From the NCBI RefSeq assembly GCF_037911135.1, contig NZ_JBBLYU010000006.1, positions 1-64,000 on the forward strand: a DNA stretch of 64,000 nt, written 5' to 3'. A program made the translations under genes and the position numbers. Shown in pieces: positions 19,294 through 27,773 of the stretch. How positions within the stretch are numbered: position 1 is the first letter of the stretch; each line of letters begins with the position of its first letter. This DNA is from Phaeobacter sp. A36a-5a. GTDB taxonomy: Bacteria > Pseudomonadota > Alphaproteobacteria > Rhodobacterales > Rhodobacteraceae. The notes beneath the pieces were generated by a model. The model saw only the letters and a program-made list of their open reading frames with translations, searched no databases and was not told the origin of the DNA.

Positions 19294-20598
19294 ATGTTTG
19301 TGTTGAACGACACCCTTTCTGACCCAACCGCGCTGCACCCAAGACTGCAACAGGCGCTTGGCAATGATCTGCACCACCGCTACGCCCTGCGGATGCGCGA
19401 CACCGGCCTCGGCCTCGCAACCCTGCTCTACCTGAAGGACCACAAGGCCGGCGTTTTCCCAATCCACGCCGATATCCCGGCGGAAGCCGCGAAACAGATG
19501 GCGACCAAGGCCGGATGCGACTGGTTTCTGGAGGATGATCTTGTCCCGCAACCGCTGCCCCGGCAGCCCGGTCAGACCGCCAGCGCGCGCCCCGGCGCAG
19601 GCGTTCTGGTGCAGATGAGCTCCGGCACCACCGGCGCGGCCAAGGTGATCACCCGCAGCTGGGACAGCATCGCAACCGAGATCCGCACCTATGCCGCCTT
19701 CTTTGACCACGCGGCCGGGATGACGCCGGTGATCGCCTGCCCGGTGACCCATTCCTACGGGCTGATACCGGGGGTTCTGGTGGCGCTGCACCGTGGTCAT
19801 GTGCCGGTGATCATTGACGCGGTGAACCCGAAATACATTCTGCGCCGCCTGCGCGAGCTGCCAGACCCGGTGCTTTATACCTCGCCTGCGATGCTGCACA
19901 CGCTGGCGAGGCTCCTGCCCCCGGACGAGACACTGAACGCCGCCGTCACCTCCGGGACCGTGCTGCCCGATCCATGGTTCCACACCATTCGCGCCCGCAC
20001 CCGGCATCTGTTCCAGCAATATGGCTGTTCCGAAGTGGGCTGTATCGCCATCAATCAGGACCTGCGGGCGCCCTGCGATGTCGGCCGACCACTGCCGCAT
20101 CTCGACCTGCAGGCAGGCGCGCCCGGCACGCCCGGCCCGGTCCGCGTGCAGCTGACGACAGGGGAACCGGCCACCACGGATGCCGCCACGACCAACTGGG
20201 TCGAAACCGGCGATCTGGGCTATCTCACCGCCGATGGCGGGCTGGTGTTTACCGCCCGTGCGGACGATATGATCAATGTGGCCGGGCTGAACGTCTATCC
20301 GCAGGACGTCGAACGCGCGGTGATGAGCCTGCCCGATGTGCAGGATGCCGTCGCCTTTCGCCTGCCCGACCCGCAGGCCGGTTCGCGGGTGGGGCTGCTG
20401 TTTGTCGGCCCGGATCTTAGCGAGGATCAGCTGCGCGCGCACTGCGCCGATCTGCTGGCCGACTACCAGAGACCAACCTTCCTGCGCCGCCTCCCCGCCC
20501 TGCCGCGTCAGGCCAATGGCAAGATCAGCCGCCGCGACATCGCCAACAGATACGCATCCGGCACCGATCACACAGCCGATCAGCAGGTGCCCGCATGA
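19294..20598 (+). CDS. asbC: Catechol-acid AMP ligase (AsbC-like)
   Basis: Adenylating enzyme of 434 residues from the ANL superfamily, predicted to activate 3,4-dihydroxybenzoate and load it on the carrier domain encoded next. The P-loop is MSSGTTGAAKVITRSW near residue 109, with YGCSEVG, then ETGDLGYL with ARADDMINVAGLNVYP. The C-terminal catalytic lysine is in RQANGKISRRD. The N-terminal domain is shorter than in usual aryl-acid ligases, as in AsbC. It overlaps the asbDE gene by 4 bp. Confidence 0.9.
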   Translation: MFVLNDTLSDPTALHPRLQQALGNDLHHRYALRMRDTGLGLATLLYLKDHKAGVFPIHADIPAEAAKQMATKAGCDWFLEDDLVPQPLPRQPGQTASARPGAGVLVQMSSGTTGAAKVITRSWDSIATEIRTYAAFFDHAAGMTPVIACPVTHSYGLIPGVLVALHRGHVPVIIDAVNPKYILRRLRELPDPVLYTSPAMLHTLARLLPPDETLNAAVTSGTVLPDPWFHTIRARTRHLFQQYGCSEVGCIAINQDLRAPCDVGRPLPHLDLQAGAPGTPGPVRVQLTTGEPATTDAATTNWVETGDLGYLTADGGLVFTARADDMINVAGLNVYPQDVERAVMSLPDVQDAVAFRLPDPQAGSRVGLLFVGPDLSEDQLRAHCADLLADYQRPTFLRRLPALPRQANGKISRRDIANRYASGTDHTADQQVPA

Positions 20599-21896
20599 CC
20601 TTCGACAGCGTGCTGCACGCAATGCAGCAGACCCTCGCCGGACCGCTGGCCAATCCGCATATGGCGCAGTTCCGCCCCGAGGCGGTGCTGAACGACGATC
20701 TGCATATCGACTCCGTGGTGCTGATCAACCTGCTGGTGCATCTGGAAACCGACCACGGCGTGGCCATCCCCGAGCGTGATTTCCGCAAGGAGGATTTCGT
20801 CACCGTCGCCGATCTGATCCATGTGCTTCTGCCCGACCCGCCGACCCCTCCCAGCGCAGAACCCGAGACCGCGCCCGCCAATCAGGACCCGAGCGAGATC
20901 ACCGTGCATTGCTTTGTCAGCTGTCTCTGTGCGGCGATCCGGCGGCATGAGGGGCTGGATTTCCGACCCTTCTATTTTGGCACCTGGGACAGCGATTTTG
21001 CCATCACCGCCCATCAGCATCTGGCCTATCACAGCGCCGAGATGACGCAGGATCACTATATCCGCTGGGTCGAACGACTGTATGGCATCCGCGTCAGCCA
21101 GTGGCACGATCCCGCCCTGTCGAAATCCGACAACCTGACCCGCTTTGAAAAACTGCTCCACAACCCGGCCACCGACCGCCAGCTGGTTGTCATGCTCGAC
21201 ATGTTCCACCTGCCGGAGCGGGACACCAAATACAATCAGGACCCGTTTCCGCATTTCGTCATTGTCGAGCCGACCGCCGACCCCGAGGTCTGGCATATGA
21301 ACGACCCGGATTATCGCTGGCGCGGAGATCTGCCGCGCGGCGCCATCCTCAATGCCATGGCACAGCCCAGCGTGGCGGGCGGCTATATCCTCGACAGCAC
21401 ACGCGTCCGCGCGCCCGAGCCTCAGGACCTCGTGGCCTATTTCGACGCGACCTTCCGCCCGGACGCCAACCAGCTGACGGACGCCCTGCGCGGCATTATC
21501 GCGCATCACTGCCGTCCCGACAGGCCTCTGGCACTGCCGGAGCTGGAGATCGCCCTGCGCGAACTTCCGGTGCTGTCCCTGCGCAAATACGCCTATGAAC
21601 ACGCCTTTGCCTTCTTCTGGCGCGCGCTGGACACCAGCTTTGCCGCGTTCGACGCCAATTGCGATCAGGTCGAGGCGCTCTGCGAGGGGTTCCGCAGCCT
21701 GCATTTCCTTGCCGCGAAAATCGCCCATACCAGAGACCGCACACTGGTGCCGGATCTGATCGCCGCGCTGGACGCATTGGACCGGCTGGAGTTTGCCATC
21801 AAGGAGGCACTTCACACCGAATTCCAGAGCTGGTGCCAGTCACAGATACCAGCGGCGCCCGCATCTGCCGCGGCGAGGACGGGGGAGCCGGCATGA
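20595..21896 (+). CDS. AsbD-AsbE fusion: aryl carrier protein plus condensing enzyme
   Basis: Single 433-residue frame joining two proteins that are separate in the Bacillus petrobactin pathway. Residues 1-80 are an acyl/aryl carrier domain with the phosphopantetheine serine at Ser40 in DDLHIDSVVLINLLVHLE. Residues 80-100 form a Pro/Ala/Glu-rich linker. Residues 100-420 match AsbE-type enzymes (HCFVSCLCAAIRRHEGL, FYFGTWDSDF, YGIRVSQWHD, FPHFVIVEPT), which transfer the carrier-bound dihydroxybenzoyl group to the polyamine arm. The fusion would tether the acyl donor to the acceptor site. There is no sign of a frameshift or internal start at the junction. It overlaps asbC and asbF by 4 bp each. 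Confidence 0.87.
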   Translation: MTFDSVLHAMQQTLAGPLANPHMAQFRPEAVLNDDLHIDSVVLINLLVHLETDHGVAIPERDFRKEDFVTVADLIHVLLPDPPTPPSAEPETAPANQDPSEITVHCFVSCLCAAIRRHEGLDFRPFYFGTWDSDFAITAHQHLAYHSAEMTQDHYIRWVERLYGIRVSQWHDPALSKSDNLTRFEKLLHNPATDRQLVVMLDMFHLPERDTKYNQDPFPHFVIVEPTADPEVWHMNDPDYRWRGDLPRGAILNAMAQPSVAGGYILDSTRVRAPEPQDLVAYFDATFRPDANQLTDALRGIIAHHCRPDRPLALPELEIALRELPVLSLRKYAYEHAFAFFWRALDTSFAAFDANCDQVEALCEGFRSLHFLAAKIAHTRDRTLVPDLIAALDALDRLEFAIKEALHTEFQSWCQSQIPAAPASAAARTGEPA

Positions 21897-22744
21897 AGAT
21901 CTCGCTCTGCACGATTTCCTTTCGCCATCAGCTGATCGACCTGAAGGACATTGCGTTCTGGGCGCGGGATACCGGGTTTCAGGGGATTGAGCTTTGGGGC
22001 GTTCATGCCCGCAATCAGTCACCGCTGGCGATCCACAACGCCCAGTGGATGGCCGCGCAGGGGCTGTCGATCCCGATGATCAGCGACTACCTGCCCCTAC
22101 AGGACCATCAGGAGCTGACCCGTCGAACCCGCGCCCTCTGCGCACTGGCGCAGGGCTGGGGCGCGGACAAGATCCGCACCTTTGCCGGGATGCAGGCCAG
22201 CGCCACGGTCCCGGCGGCGGACCGCGACCAGACCACCCGCGCCCTGCACCACGCCTGCGATATCGCTGCCGATCACGGGCTGCGCCTGCTGGTGGAGACC
22301 CATCCCGGCACGCTGGCCGATACGCTCGCCTCAACCGTGGCGCTGATCGACGCCACCGACCACGATGCGCTGGCCATCAATTTCGACGCGCTCCACGTCT
22401 GGGAAGGCGGGGATGATCCGGTGACGGCGCGCCGGACCCTGCTGCCCAGAATTGCGCATTACCACCTGAAGAACATCTCCGACCGCACCCGCCTGCCGGT
22501 CTTTGCCCCGGCGAATGTCTACAGCGCCGCTGGCTGTCGCGCGGGCATGGTGCCGCTGATGCAGGGCGCCTATGACTACCGCGCCCTGCTGCGCGAAATG
22601 CAGCGGGACGGCGATTGCGAGGCCTCGCTGGAATGGTTCGGGGACGCCGTGTTTCAGACGCTTGCGGGTGACATCGCCGAGATCCGGGCGCTTGCCGCCG
22701 ATGATCTGACCCCGACCGGACAAAAAACGCGCTCGGTCGGCTGA
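21893..22744 (+). CDS. asbF: 3-dehydroshikimate dehydratase (AsbF-like)
   Basis: TIM-barrel enzyme of 283 residues of the xylose-isomerase-like superfamily, predicted to convert 3-dehydroshikimate to 3,4-dihydroxybenzoate for the siderophore. Metal and substrate residues are visible in LLVETHP, INFDALHVWE, IAHYHLKNIS and CEASLEWFGD. The start MKISLCTISFRHQL matches AsbF and overlaps the asbDE stop as ATGA. Its presence is what identifies the product as a 3,4-catecholate, petrobactin-type siderophore rather than a hydroxamate. It is the last gene of the biosynthetic operon. Confidence 0.93.
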   Translation: MKISLCTISFRHQLIDLKDIAFWARDTGFQGIELWGVHARNQSPLAIHNAQWMAAQGLSIPMISDYLPLQDHQELTRRTRALCALAQGWGADKIRTFAGMQASATVPAADRDQTTRALHHACDIAADHGLRLLVETHPGTLADTLASTVALIDATDHDALAINFDALHVWEGGDDPVTARRTLLPRIAHYHLKNISDRTRLPVFAPANVYSAAGCRAGMVPLMQGAYDYRALLREMQRDGDCEASLEWFGDAVFQTLAGDIAEIRALAADDLTPTGQKTRSVG

Positions 22745-22752
22745 GCCAGCGC

Positions 22753-22794
22753 GGCAGAGAACGGCACGGATCAATCCTCGCGCCGTTCTCTGCC
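22753..22794. terminator. Bidirectional terminator between asbF and the exporter
   Basis: GGCAGAGAACGGC (22753-22765) and GCCGTTCTCTGCC (22782-22794) form a perfect 13-bp stem with a 16-base loop in the 55-bp gap between two convergent genes. The position fits a shared terminator, although neither side has a long T-run. Confidence 0.6.
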
Positions 22795-22799
22795 TGCCG

Positions 22800-24647
22800 T
22801 CAGCAATCCGCCGACGCGCAGGGGCTGCCCACCTGCCGCGACCACAGCATCGCATAGGTGCCCCCCAGCGCCAGCAGCGCGGCATGGCTGCCATCTTCGG
22901 TGATGCGGCCCTGATCCATGACGACAATCCGGTCCATCTGCGCAATCGTGGACAGGCGATGCGCAATGGCGATCACCGTCTTGCCCTGCATCACATCCCG
23001 CAATGTCTCCTCGATCTCCGCCTCCACCGCGCTGTCCAGCGCCGAGGTTGCCTCGTCCAGGATCAGGATCGGCGCATTCTTCAGCACCACCCGCGCAATC
23101 GCAATCCGCTGCCGCTGCCCGCCGGAGAGGGCAACTCCGCGCTCGCCCACATGGGCGTCATAGCCGGTCCGCCCCGCCTGATCGCGCAGCCCCAGAATGA
23201 AATCATGGGCACGGGCGCGTTTGGCGGCCATCACCATCTCCGCCTCGCTGGCGCCGGGATTGCCATATAGGATATTGGCCCGCACCGAGCGATGAACCAG
23301 CGCGGTTGTCTGCGTCACCACGCCAATCTGCGCCCGCAGGCTGTCCTGTGTCACGCTGTCGATCGGCTGGCCGTCGATCAGAATGCGCCCCCGGTCCGGG
23401 TCATCAAACCGCAACAGCAGCGACACCAGCGTCGACTTGCCCGCGCCGGACGGCCCGGCAATGCCGATCCGCTGCCCGGCCCCGATTGTCAGATCAAGCC
23501 CCGCCACACCCCCGCTGCCATCCTCCGATGCCTTGCCATAGCTGTGATGCAGCCCCTCCACGCGGATCTCCGCCCGCGTGACCTTCAGGGCCGGCGCCGC
23601 CGCTGCATCGACCACCGCATGTGGCGTTGCCAGCGACCGCAGCCCCTCGCAAATGATGCCCATGTTTTCAAACAGGCGGATCGTCACCCAGAGGATCCAG
23701 CCGCTCATGCCGTTCAGCCGGATGGTCAGTGCCGCGACGGCGGCCACCTCTCCAACGCTGACCTGACCCACCGTCCACAGCCAGATCGCCGGAGCCACCA
23801 CGATCAGGATCAACACGCCGTTGATGGCAATGCTGCCAAAGGCCAGCGTGGTCATCATCCGCATGAACCGCTGGTAACGCGTCCGCAGCCGCCGCAGCGC
23901 CGACAGCGCATAACCCAGCTCCTGCCCGCCCTGCGCAAACAGCTTGACGGTTTCGATATTGCCATAGGCATCGACAATCCGCCCCGTCGCCCCGGAGCGC
24001 GCATCGGACCATTTCTCCGCCGTCGCCGCGACACGGCGGGCGACATGGCGCACGTAGACGCCGTAAATCAGCACCCAGATCAGCAGCGGCACCGCCAGCC
24101 GCCCGTCGATCTGCGACAGCACCACCACCGCGCCCAGCATATAGGTCACCGCGAACAGCACCGCCTCGAACATCATATGCACGCTGTCCTGCACCGCCGG
24201 TCCCATCTGCATCACCCGATTGCTGAGCCGCCCGGCGAAATCATGCTGAAAGAAGCCGACCGATTGCCCCAGAAGATGCTGATGCGCCTGCCAGCGGACC
24301 TGTTCCTGCAGGTTGGAGGACAGGGTCTGCTCCAGCAGCAGATGGTTCAGCCCGACCAGCGTCGGACGCAGCAGCAGCACACAGACCAGCGCGAGGATCA
24401 TCTCACCGCCGTGATCGGCCCAGAACGCCGCAGCGCCACTCTCGCTCATCAGATCCACCAGCCGCCCGGCATAGAAGATCAGCCCGCTTTCCATCAGCGC
24501 GGTCAGCACGCCAGTGACCAGCATCAGCGGCAGCCATCTGCGATAGGGCGCCAGCTGCTGCCACAGATACGGCCAGAGACCGGCACGCGGCGCCGCCCTC
24601 TGCGAGGCCGCAAACGGATCGACAAGGTTTTCAAAAGCCCGGAACAT
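22800..24647 (-). CDS. ABC exporter, fused membrane and ATPase domains
   Basis: Half-size exporter of 615 residues. The membrane domain occupies roughly residues 30-330 with about six hydrophobic segments. The ATPase follows, with Walker A GPSGAGKST near residue 404, signature VALSGGQRQRIAIAR, Walker B LILDEATSALD, and the switch His in AIAHRLS. It would act as a homodimer in the inner membrane. Placement between the asb operon and a DUF2218 gene suggests that it exports the siderophore, but multidrug export is equally consistent with sequence. Its 5' side carries the large inverted repeat at 24703-24761. Confidence 0.88.
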   Translation of the reverse strand: MFRAFENLVDPFAASQRAAPRAGLWPYLWQQLAPYRRWLPLMLVTGVLTALMESGLIFYAGRLVDLMSESGAAAFWADHGGEMILALVCVLLLRPTLVGLNHLLLEQTLSSNLQEQVRWQAHQHLLGQSVGFFQHDFAGRLSNRVMQMGPAVQDSVHMMFEAVLFAVTYMLGAVVVLSQIDGRLAVPLLIWVLIYGVYVRHVARRVAATAEKWSDARSGATGRIVDAYGNIETVKLFAQGGQELGYALSALRRLRTRYQRFMRMMTTLAFGSIAINGVLILIVVAPAIWLWTVGQVSVGEVAAVAALTIRLNGMSGWILWVTIRLFENMGIICEGLRSLATPHAVVDAAAAPALKVTRAEIRVEGLHHSYGKASEDGSGGVAGLDLTIGAGQRIGIAGPSGAGKSTLVSLLLRFDDPDRGRILIDGQPIDSVTQDSLRAQIGVVTQTTALVHRSVRANILYGNPGASEAEMVMAAKRARAHDFILGLRDQAGRTGYDAHVGERGVALSGGQRQRIAIARVVLKNAPILILDEATSALDSAVEAEIEETLRDVMQGKTVIAIAHRLSTIAQMDRIVVMDQGRITEDGSHAALLALGGTYAMLWSRQVGSPCASADC

Positions 24648-24702
24648 AGCGCCCCTCTCAAGGATGAATTGAAATTCGCCTGAGATGTGGGTCGCCTGTC
24701 TT

Positions 24703-24761
24703 TCGCATCAGCAGGACAGCAGCGTGACGGTCCGTGACCCGCTGCTGTCCTGCTGATGCGA
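24703..24761. repeat. Perfect 22-bp inverted repeat (large hairpin) upstream of the exporter
   Basis: Left arm 24703-24724 (starts TCGCATCAGCAGG) is exactly complementary to right arm 24740-24761. The 15-base loop contains a further GGTC/GACC pairing. It lies in the 323-bp divergent gap 24648-24970 between the exporter (minus) and a DUF2218 gene (plus), about 56 bp upstream of the exporter start. No gene was seen in the gap. Being between divergent genes, it is unlikely to be an ordinary terminator. It could be a structured exporter leader, a dyad operator or a miniature mobile-element remnant. Confidence 0.85.
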
Positions 24762-24970
24762 CATCTGCCTGCACCGTAGCCGGGCCGTTCTACTGCCGCC
24801 GGATGGGTTTGTCAGCCGGATAATCCACCATGCGCCAAGTCCTGCAATCTGGCTTGCGCCCCATTTTGCGGCCCGCCGCGCACCATGGCTGGCAGCGGCG
24901 AATTCACCTTGCGCTGCGCCCCGGAATCTCTATCCTGCAAAGCTGACAGAAAAACTAAGGATTAAGCCCA

Positions 24971-25270
24971 ATGATTACGGATACAGGCCATTTCGACACC
25001 CCCAACGCCTCCAAATACCTGCAACAGCTGTGCAAGCATTTTGCCCATAAGGTCGCCGTCACCCATGACGACAGCCGGGGCACCGTGGCTCTGGGCATGG
25101 GACCTGCAACGCTGACCGCCAGCGCCGACCGGCTCTTGGCCGAGGTCACCGCCCCCACTGCCGAAGAGCTGGATCACGCCCGCCAGATCATCGACAATCA
25201 CCTGAAACGCTTTGCCTTTCGAGAAGAATTTGAGGCGATGACCTGGGCCTCCGCAACGGCTCCTGCCTGA
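24971..25270 (+). CDS. DUF2218 family protein
   Basis: Small 99-residue cytosolic protein with the layout of DUF2218: an N-terminal HFDTPNASKYLQQLCKHFAHK, a central LGMGPATLTASADRLLAEV, and a C-terminal helix ending with RFAFREEFEAMTW. Its biochemical role is unknown. Members commonly sit beside siderophore and iron-uptake genes, which fits the location here next to the asb locus and exporter. It has no signal peptide or membrane segment. It is convergent with the Fic gene and ends inside the first of two small palindromes. Confidence 0.75.
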   Translation: MITDTGHFDTPNASKYLQQLCKHFAHKVAVTHDDSRGTVALGMGPATLTASADRLLAEVTAPTAEELDHARQIIDNHLKRFAFREEFEAMTWASATAPA

Positions 25271-25305
25271 CCGGAGGTCAGACACACAACCTGACCAGAG
25301 GTCAG
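25267..25305. terminator. Twin palindromes covering two convergent stop codons
   Basis: Two near-identical 15-bp palindromes, CTGACC-GGA-GGTCAG (25267-25281) and CTGACC-AGA-GGTCAG (25291-25305), lie 9 bp apart. The first overlaps the DUF2218 stop and the second overlaps the Fic stop. Either unit alone, or the outer CTGACC paired with the outer GGTCAG, could form a hairpin, so a bidirectional terminator is the simplest reading. Confidence 0.5.
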
Positions 25306-26387
25306 AACCGGATCGCATAGGCGGTGGAGCGCCCGCCCGCGTCCATCCGCGTGACCACACCGGCCTCCTCCATCGCGCGCAGATCCCGCGTCGCGGTAGC
25401 CGGAGAGGTCTTGGTGATCTTGCGGTAGGATTTGGCGCTCAGCCCCACCGCCAGCCGCTCCGGCCCCTGCTCAAACAGCAGACGCAGCGCATGGCTCTGG
25501 CGATCATTCAACACCGGTCCGTAGCGCAGAAAGAACTGGTTGCGGCGCAGGATGAACCCCGCCTCATCGCGGGCCGAAGCCGCCGCCCGCGTCAGCGTGC
25601 GCAGAAACCAGAGCACGAATTCGGTGGCCTCAATCATGCCAGTCGTGCCCTCTTTGCGCCCTGCCTGCAGGGCGGCATAATAGGCTTTCTTGTCCCGCTC
25701 CACCTGTCGCGACAGCGAGAACGGCAACGCGCGGTTGCGGGCAAACACATGTTCGATCAGGGCGCGGCCAATGCGGCCATTGCCATCTGACAGCGGGTGA
25801 ATGGATTCAAACCACAGATGCGCCAGCGCGGCCTTCACCGCAACTGGCATTCCCTGATCGGCATTCACCCAGTCGAGAAACTGCGCCATCTCCGCCTCCA
25901 GCCGATCCGGCGGCGGCGCCTTATAGAGCACATCCCCCGGACCCGCCGTCGCGGAGCGCACGATCTCCATCTCAAAGCGCCGCCAGCGGCCGAGGTCCTC
26001 CACCTCCATGCCGGTGAACAGCAACCGGTGCCAGGTCAGGATCTGCGCGCTGTCCAGCGGCTGATCGGCCCGGCGCGCCGCCAGCATCAGCTGCGCCACC
26101 GCATCCGAGCGCCGTGAGATCGCCGCCCTGTCGCGATGGCGCAGCGAAGCCACAACCGAGGCTTCGATCTCGCTGGCATCCAGTGCCACGCCTTCGATTC
26201 CAAAGGAGGCCATCGCCTCCTGCACGATCTGGCGCAGCAGCATCTCCTCGCGCTCCTGCGGGGTCAGCCCGTGGACAAGCCCCGTCACCTCGCCCACCGC
26301 CTCGGCGGCGCGGGCCAGTTCGGGTTCGATATGTGCCGGATCATAGCCAAAGCGCGGCCAGGATGGAGACTGCCAGATATGCGGCAT
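25302..26387 (-). CDS. Fic domain protein (predicted AMPylase)
   Basis: Protein of 361 residues with an N-terminal DUF4172-like region, a Fic core and a C-terminal winged-helix-like region (SYRKITKTSPATATRDLRAMEE). The catalytic motif is HPLSDGNGRIGR at residues 197-208, with the active His197. An inhibitory-helix motif of the form S/T-x3-E-G is present at residues 61-66 (SFGIEG), placing it with intramolecularly self-inhibited Fic proteins. No antitoxin gene is next to it. The C-terminal helix-turn-helix suggests autoregulation or DNA binding. It probably modifies a cellular protein with AMP; the target is unknown. Confidence 0.9.
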   Translation of the reverse strand: MPHIWQSPSWPRFGYDPAHIEPELARAAEAVGEVTGLVHGLTPQEREEMLLRQIVQEAMASFGIEGVALDASEIEASVVASLRHRDRAAISRRSDAVAQLMLAARRADQPLDSAQILTWHRLLFTGMEVEDLGRWRRFEMEIVRSATAGPGDVLYKAPPPDRLEAEMAQFLDWVNADQGMPVAVKAALAHLWFESIHPLSDGNGRIGRALIEHVFARNRALPFSLSRQVERDKKAYYAALQAGRKEGTTGMIEATEFVLWFLRTLTRAAASARDEAGFILRRNQFFLRYGPVLNDRQSHALRLLFEQGPERLAVGLSAKSYRKITKTSPATATRDLRAMEEAGVVTRMDAGGRSTAYAIRF

Positions 26388-26848
26388 GATGTGATAAGCG
26401 CCCTTAATCGGATCAAAATTTGGCTTATTATGATCTGAATAGCGGCGCTAATCAAGTCACCGCCCGCCCTCTGGCTGACACGGGTCAAATGGCGCCGCCG
26501 ACGACCGTGGCCTTACCCCCCGGCAAGCGATGCCACGGCCCCGGCAGCAGCGAGGATCGCTCAATTCGGCCTCACCCTGCGCCTCCCCCGGCCAATACGA
26601 CATGCGGTAATGCGACGTTCGGCCAGGCCCATCAGGCTTTGCTGTCTTCGCCGCCCCGCATCGGCCTCACACCGGATCCGCGGCGGTCAAAAACACTCAG
26701 ATGCCCCGCACTCACAACAGGCCACCAGCGCCGGACCACAGCCATGCCCAACATATCCGAGGAGAGACATGGCCGTATCCCCGGCGCCTCGGCCACGCTA
26801 GCAATGCGGCACCGCAGGTGTTATCCCTTAACATTAGGGGGTATCGTC
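26388..26848. other. Intergenic region between fic and the LuxR gene
   Basis: This 461-bp divergent gap has no convincing gene. The first 60 bp are AT-rich and hold TGATAAGC (26392-26399) and an inverted near-copy GCTTATTA about 23 bp further on, a possible operator or promoter for fic. The remainder is GC-rich. An open frame runs through it into the LuxR gene, but its composition is not protein-like. AGGGGG at 26836-26841 serves as the ribosome-binding site for the GTG at 26849. Confidence 0.5.
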
Positions 26849-27640
26849 GTGGATTGGACTGATATCGACAGTCTGGAACGCTGCACCAGCATCGCCGAGC
26901 TTTGGGCGCAGAGCTTGCAGGTCTTTGCTGCGATGGGATTTGACTACGCCATCTACCTGACCGTGGACGGCGACCGCAGTCATCCACATATCCAGACCAA
27001 CCTGCCCGATATCTACCAGCAACTGCCCAGCCATCGGGATCCGTTTCTGGATCACTGCTGCAACAGCTACGAACCACAGTTCACCGGGGCGGAGTTTCTG
27101 GCCGATCACCCCTATCTGGCCGCTGCGGAAACCGCCTTCATCCGCGACGCCTCGGTCATGAGCGGGTTTCGCGCCGGCATTGCCATCCCGGTTCGGCTGC
27201 AAGGTTCCGACCGGTTCGGCGGTTTCAACATCGGCACCAGTCTGACCCGGGCCGATTTTCTCGCCCATGTCGCGGGCAAGACCGACAGCCTGCGCTTTCT
27301 CTGCATGTTCATCCATCGCCGCATGGAGGAGCTGCGACAGCCCGCGGCGGCGGCCCCGGAACAGCCCCCCGCCGACGCCCCGGCAGAGGCCGCGTTCAAC
27401 CGGTCCCTGATCGCCCCGCAATCGGAGGCGCTGACCCGGCTCAGCCCGCGCGAACGCGAGGTGCTCTATCTGTTCAGCCAGGGGCTGACCACCAAGGAAT
27501 GCGCGGCAATCTGCAAGATTTCGCCCCATACGGTCTCGGAATACGCCAATTCGATCTACCGCAAACTGAACGTCCGCAACCGGGTCGAGGCGATCGGCGT
27601 GCTTGCCAGGATCCGGCCCTCCGCGAGGCCCGGCCGCTAG
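26849..27640 (+). CDS. LuxR-type transcriptional regulator with autoinducer-binding domain (solo)
   Basis: Regulator of 263 residues. Residues 10-165 resemble the acyl-homoserine-lactone-binding domain (HRDPFLDHC carries the conserved Asp-Pro pair; GFRAGIAIPVRL and GGFNIGTSL follow). Residues 190-255 are a GerE/LuxR helix-turn-helix (LSPREREVLYLFSQGLTTKE, ISPHTVSEYANSIYRKLNVR). GTG at 26849 is chosen because AGGGGG lies 7 bp upstream and the domain begins right after. No LuxI-type synthase is in the window, so it is a solo that may sense signals made elsewhere in the genome or by neighbours. Some classical ligand-pocket aromatic residues are not obvious. Confidence 0.85.
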   Translation: MDWTDIDSLERCTSIAELWAQSLQVFAAMGFDYAIYLTVDGDRSHPHIQTNLPDIYQQLPSHRDPFLDHCCNSYEPQFTGAEFLADHPYLAAAETAFIRDASVMSGFRAGIAIPVRLQGSDRFGGFNIGTSLTRADFLAHVAGKTDSLRFLCMFIHRRMEELRQPAAAAPEQPPADAPAEAAFNRSLIAPQSEALTRLSPREREVLYLFSQGLTTKECAAICKISPHTVSEYANSIYRKLNVRNRVEAIGVLARIRPSARPGR

Positions 27641-27773
27641 GGTCAAAAGCCGCCCCTGCCCCCTGTCCGGCGTTCTTCCCTGCTGGAAAGGACAGCCAGA
27701 CCGCCCGCAGATCTGTCCATCAGCGCAGCCCGCTGCTAAAGGCCAGATAGGGAATTTCAGGATCGGGCGCGTG

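Noticed and set aside
20595-21896. Frameshift artefact joining asbD and asbE
   Set aside because: A continuous linker of normal composition connects the domains, with no internal start, stop or overlap; a real fusion is simpler.
26420-26848. N-terminal extension of the LuxR regulator
   Set aside because: The in-frame stretch is proline- and arginine-rich with no domain. AGGGGG before GTG at 26849 marks the likely start.
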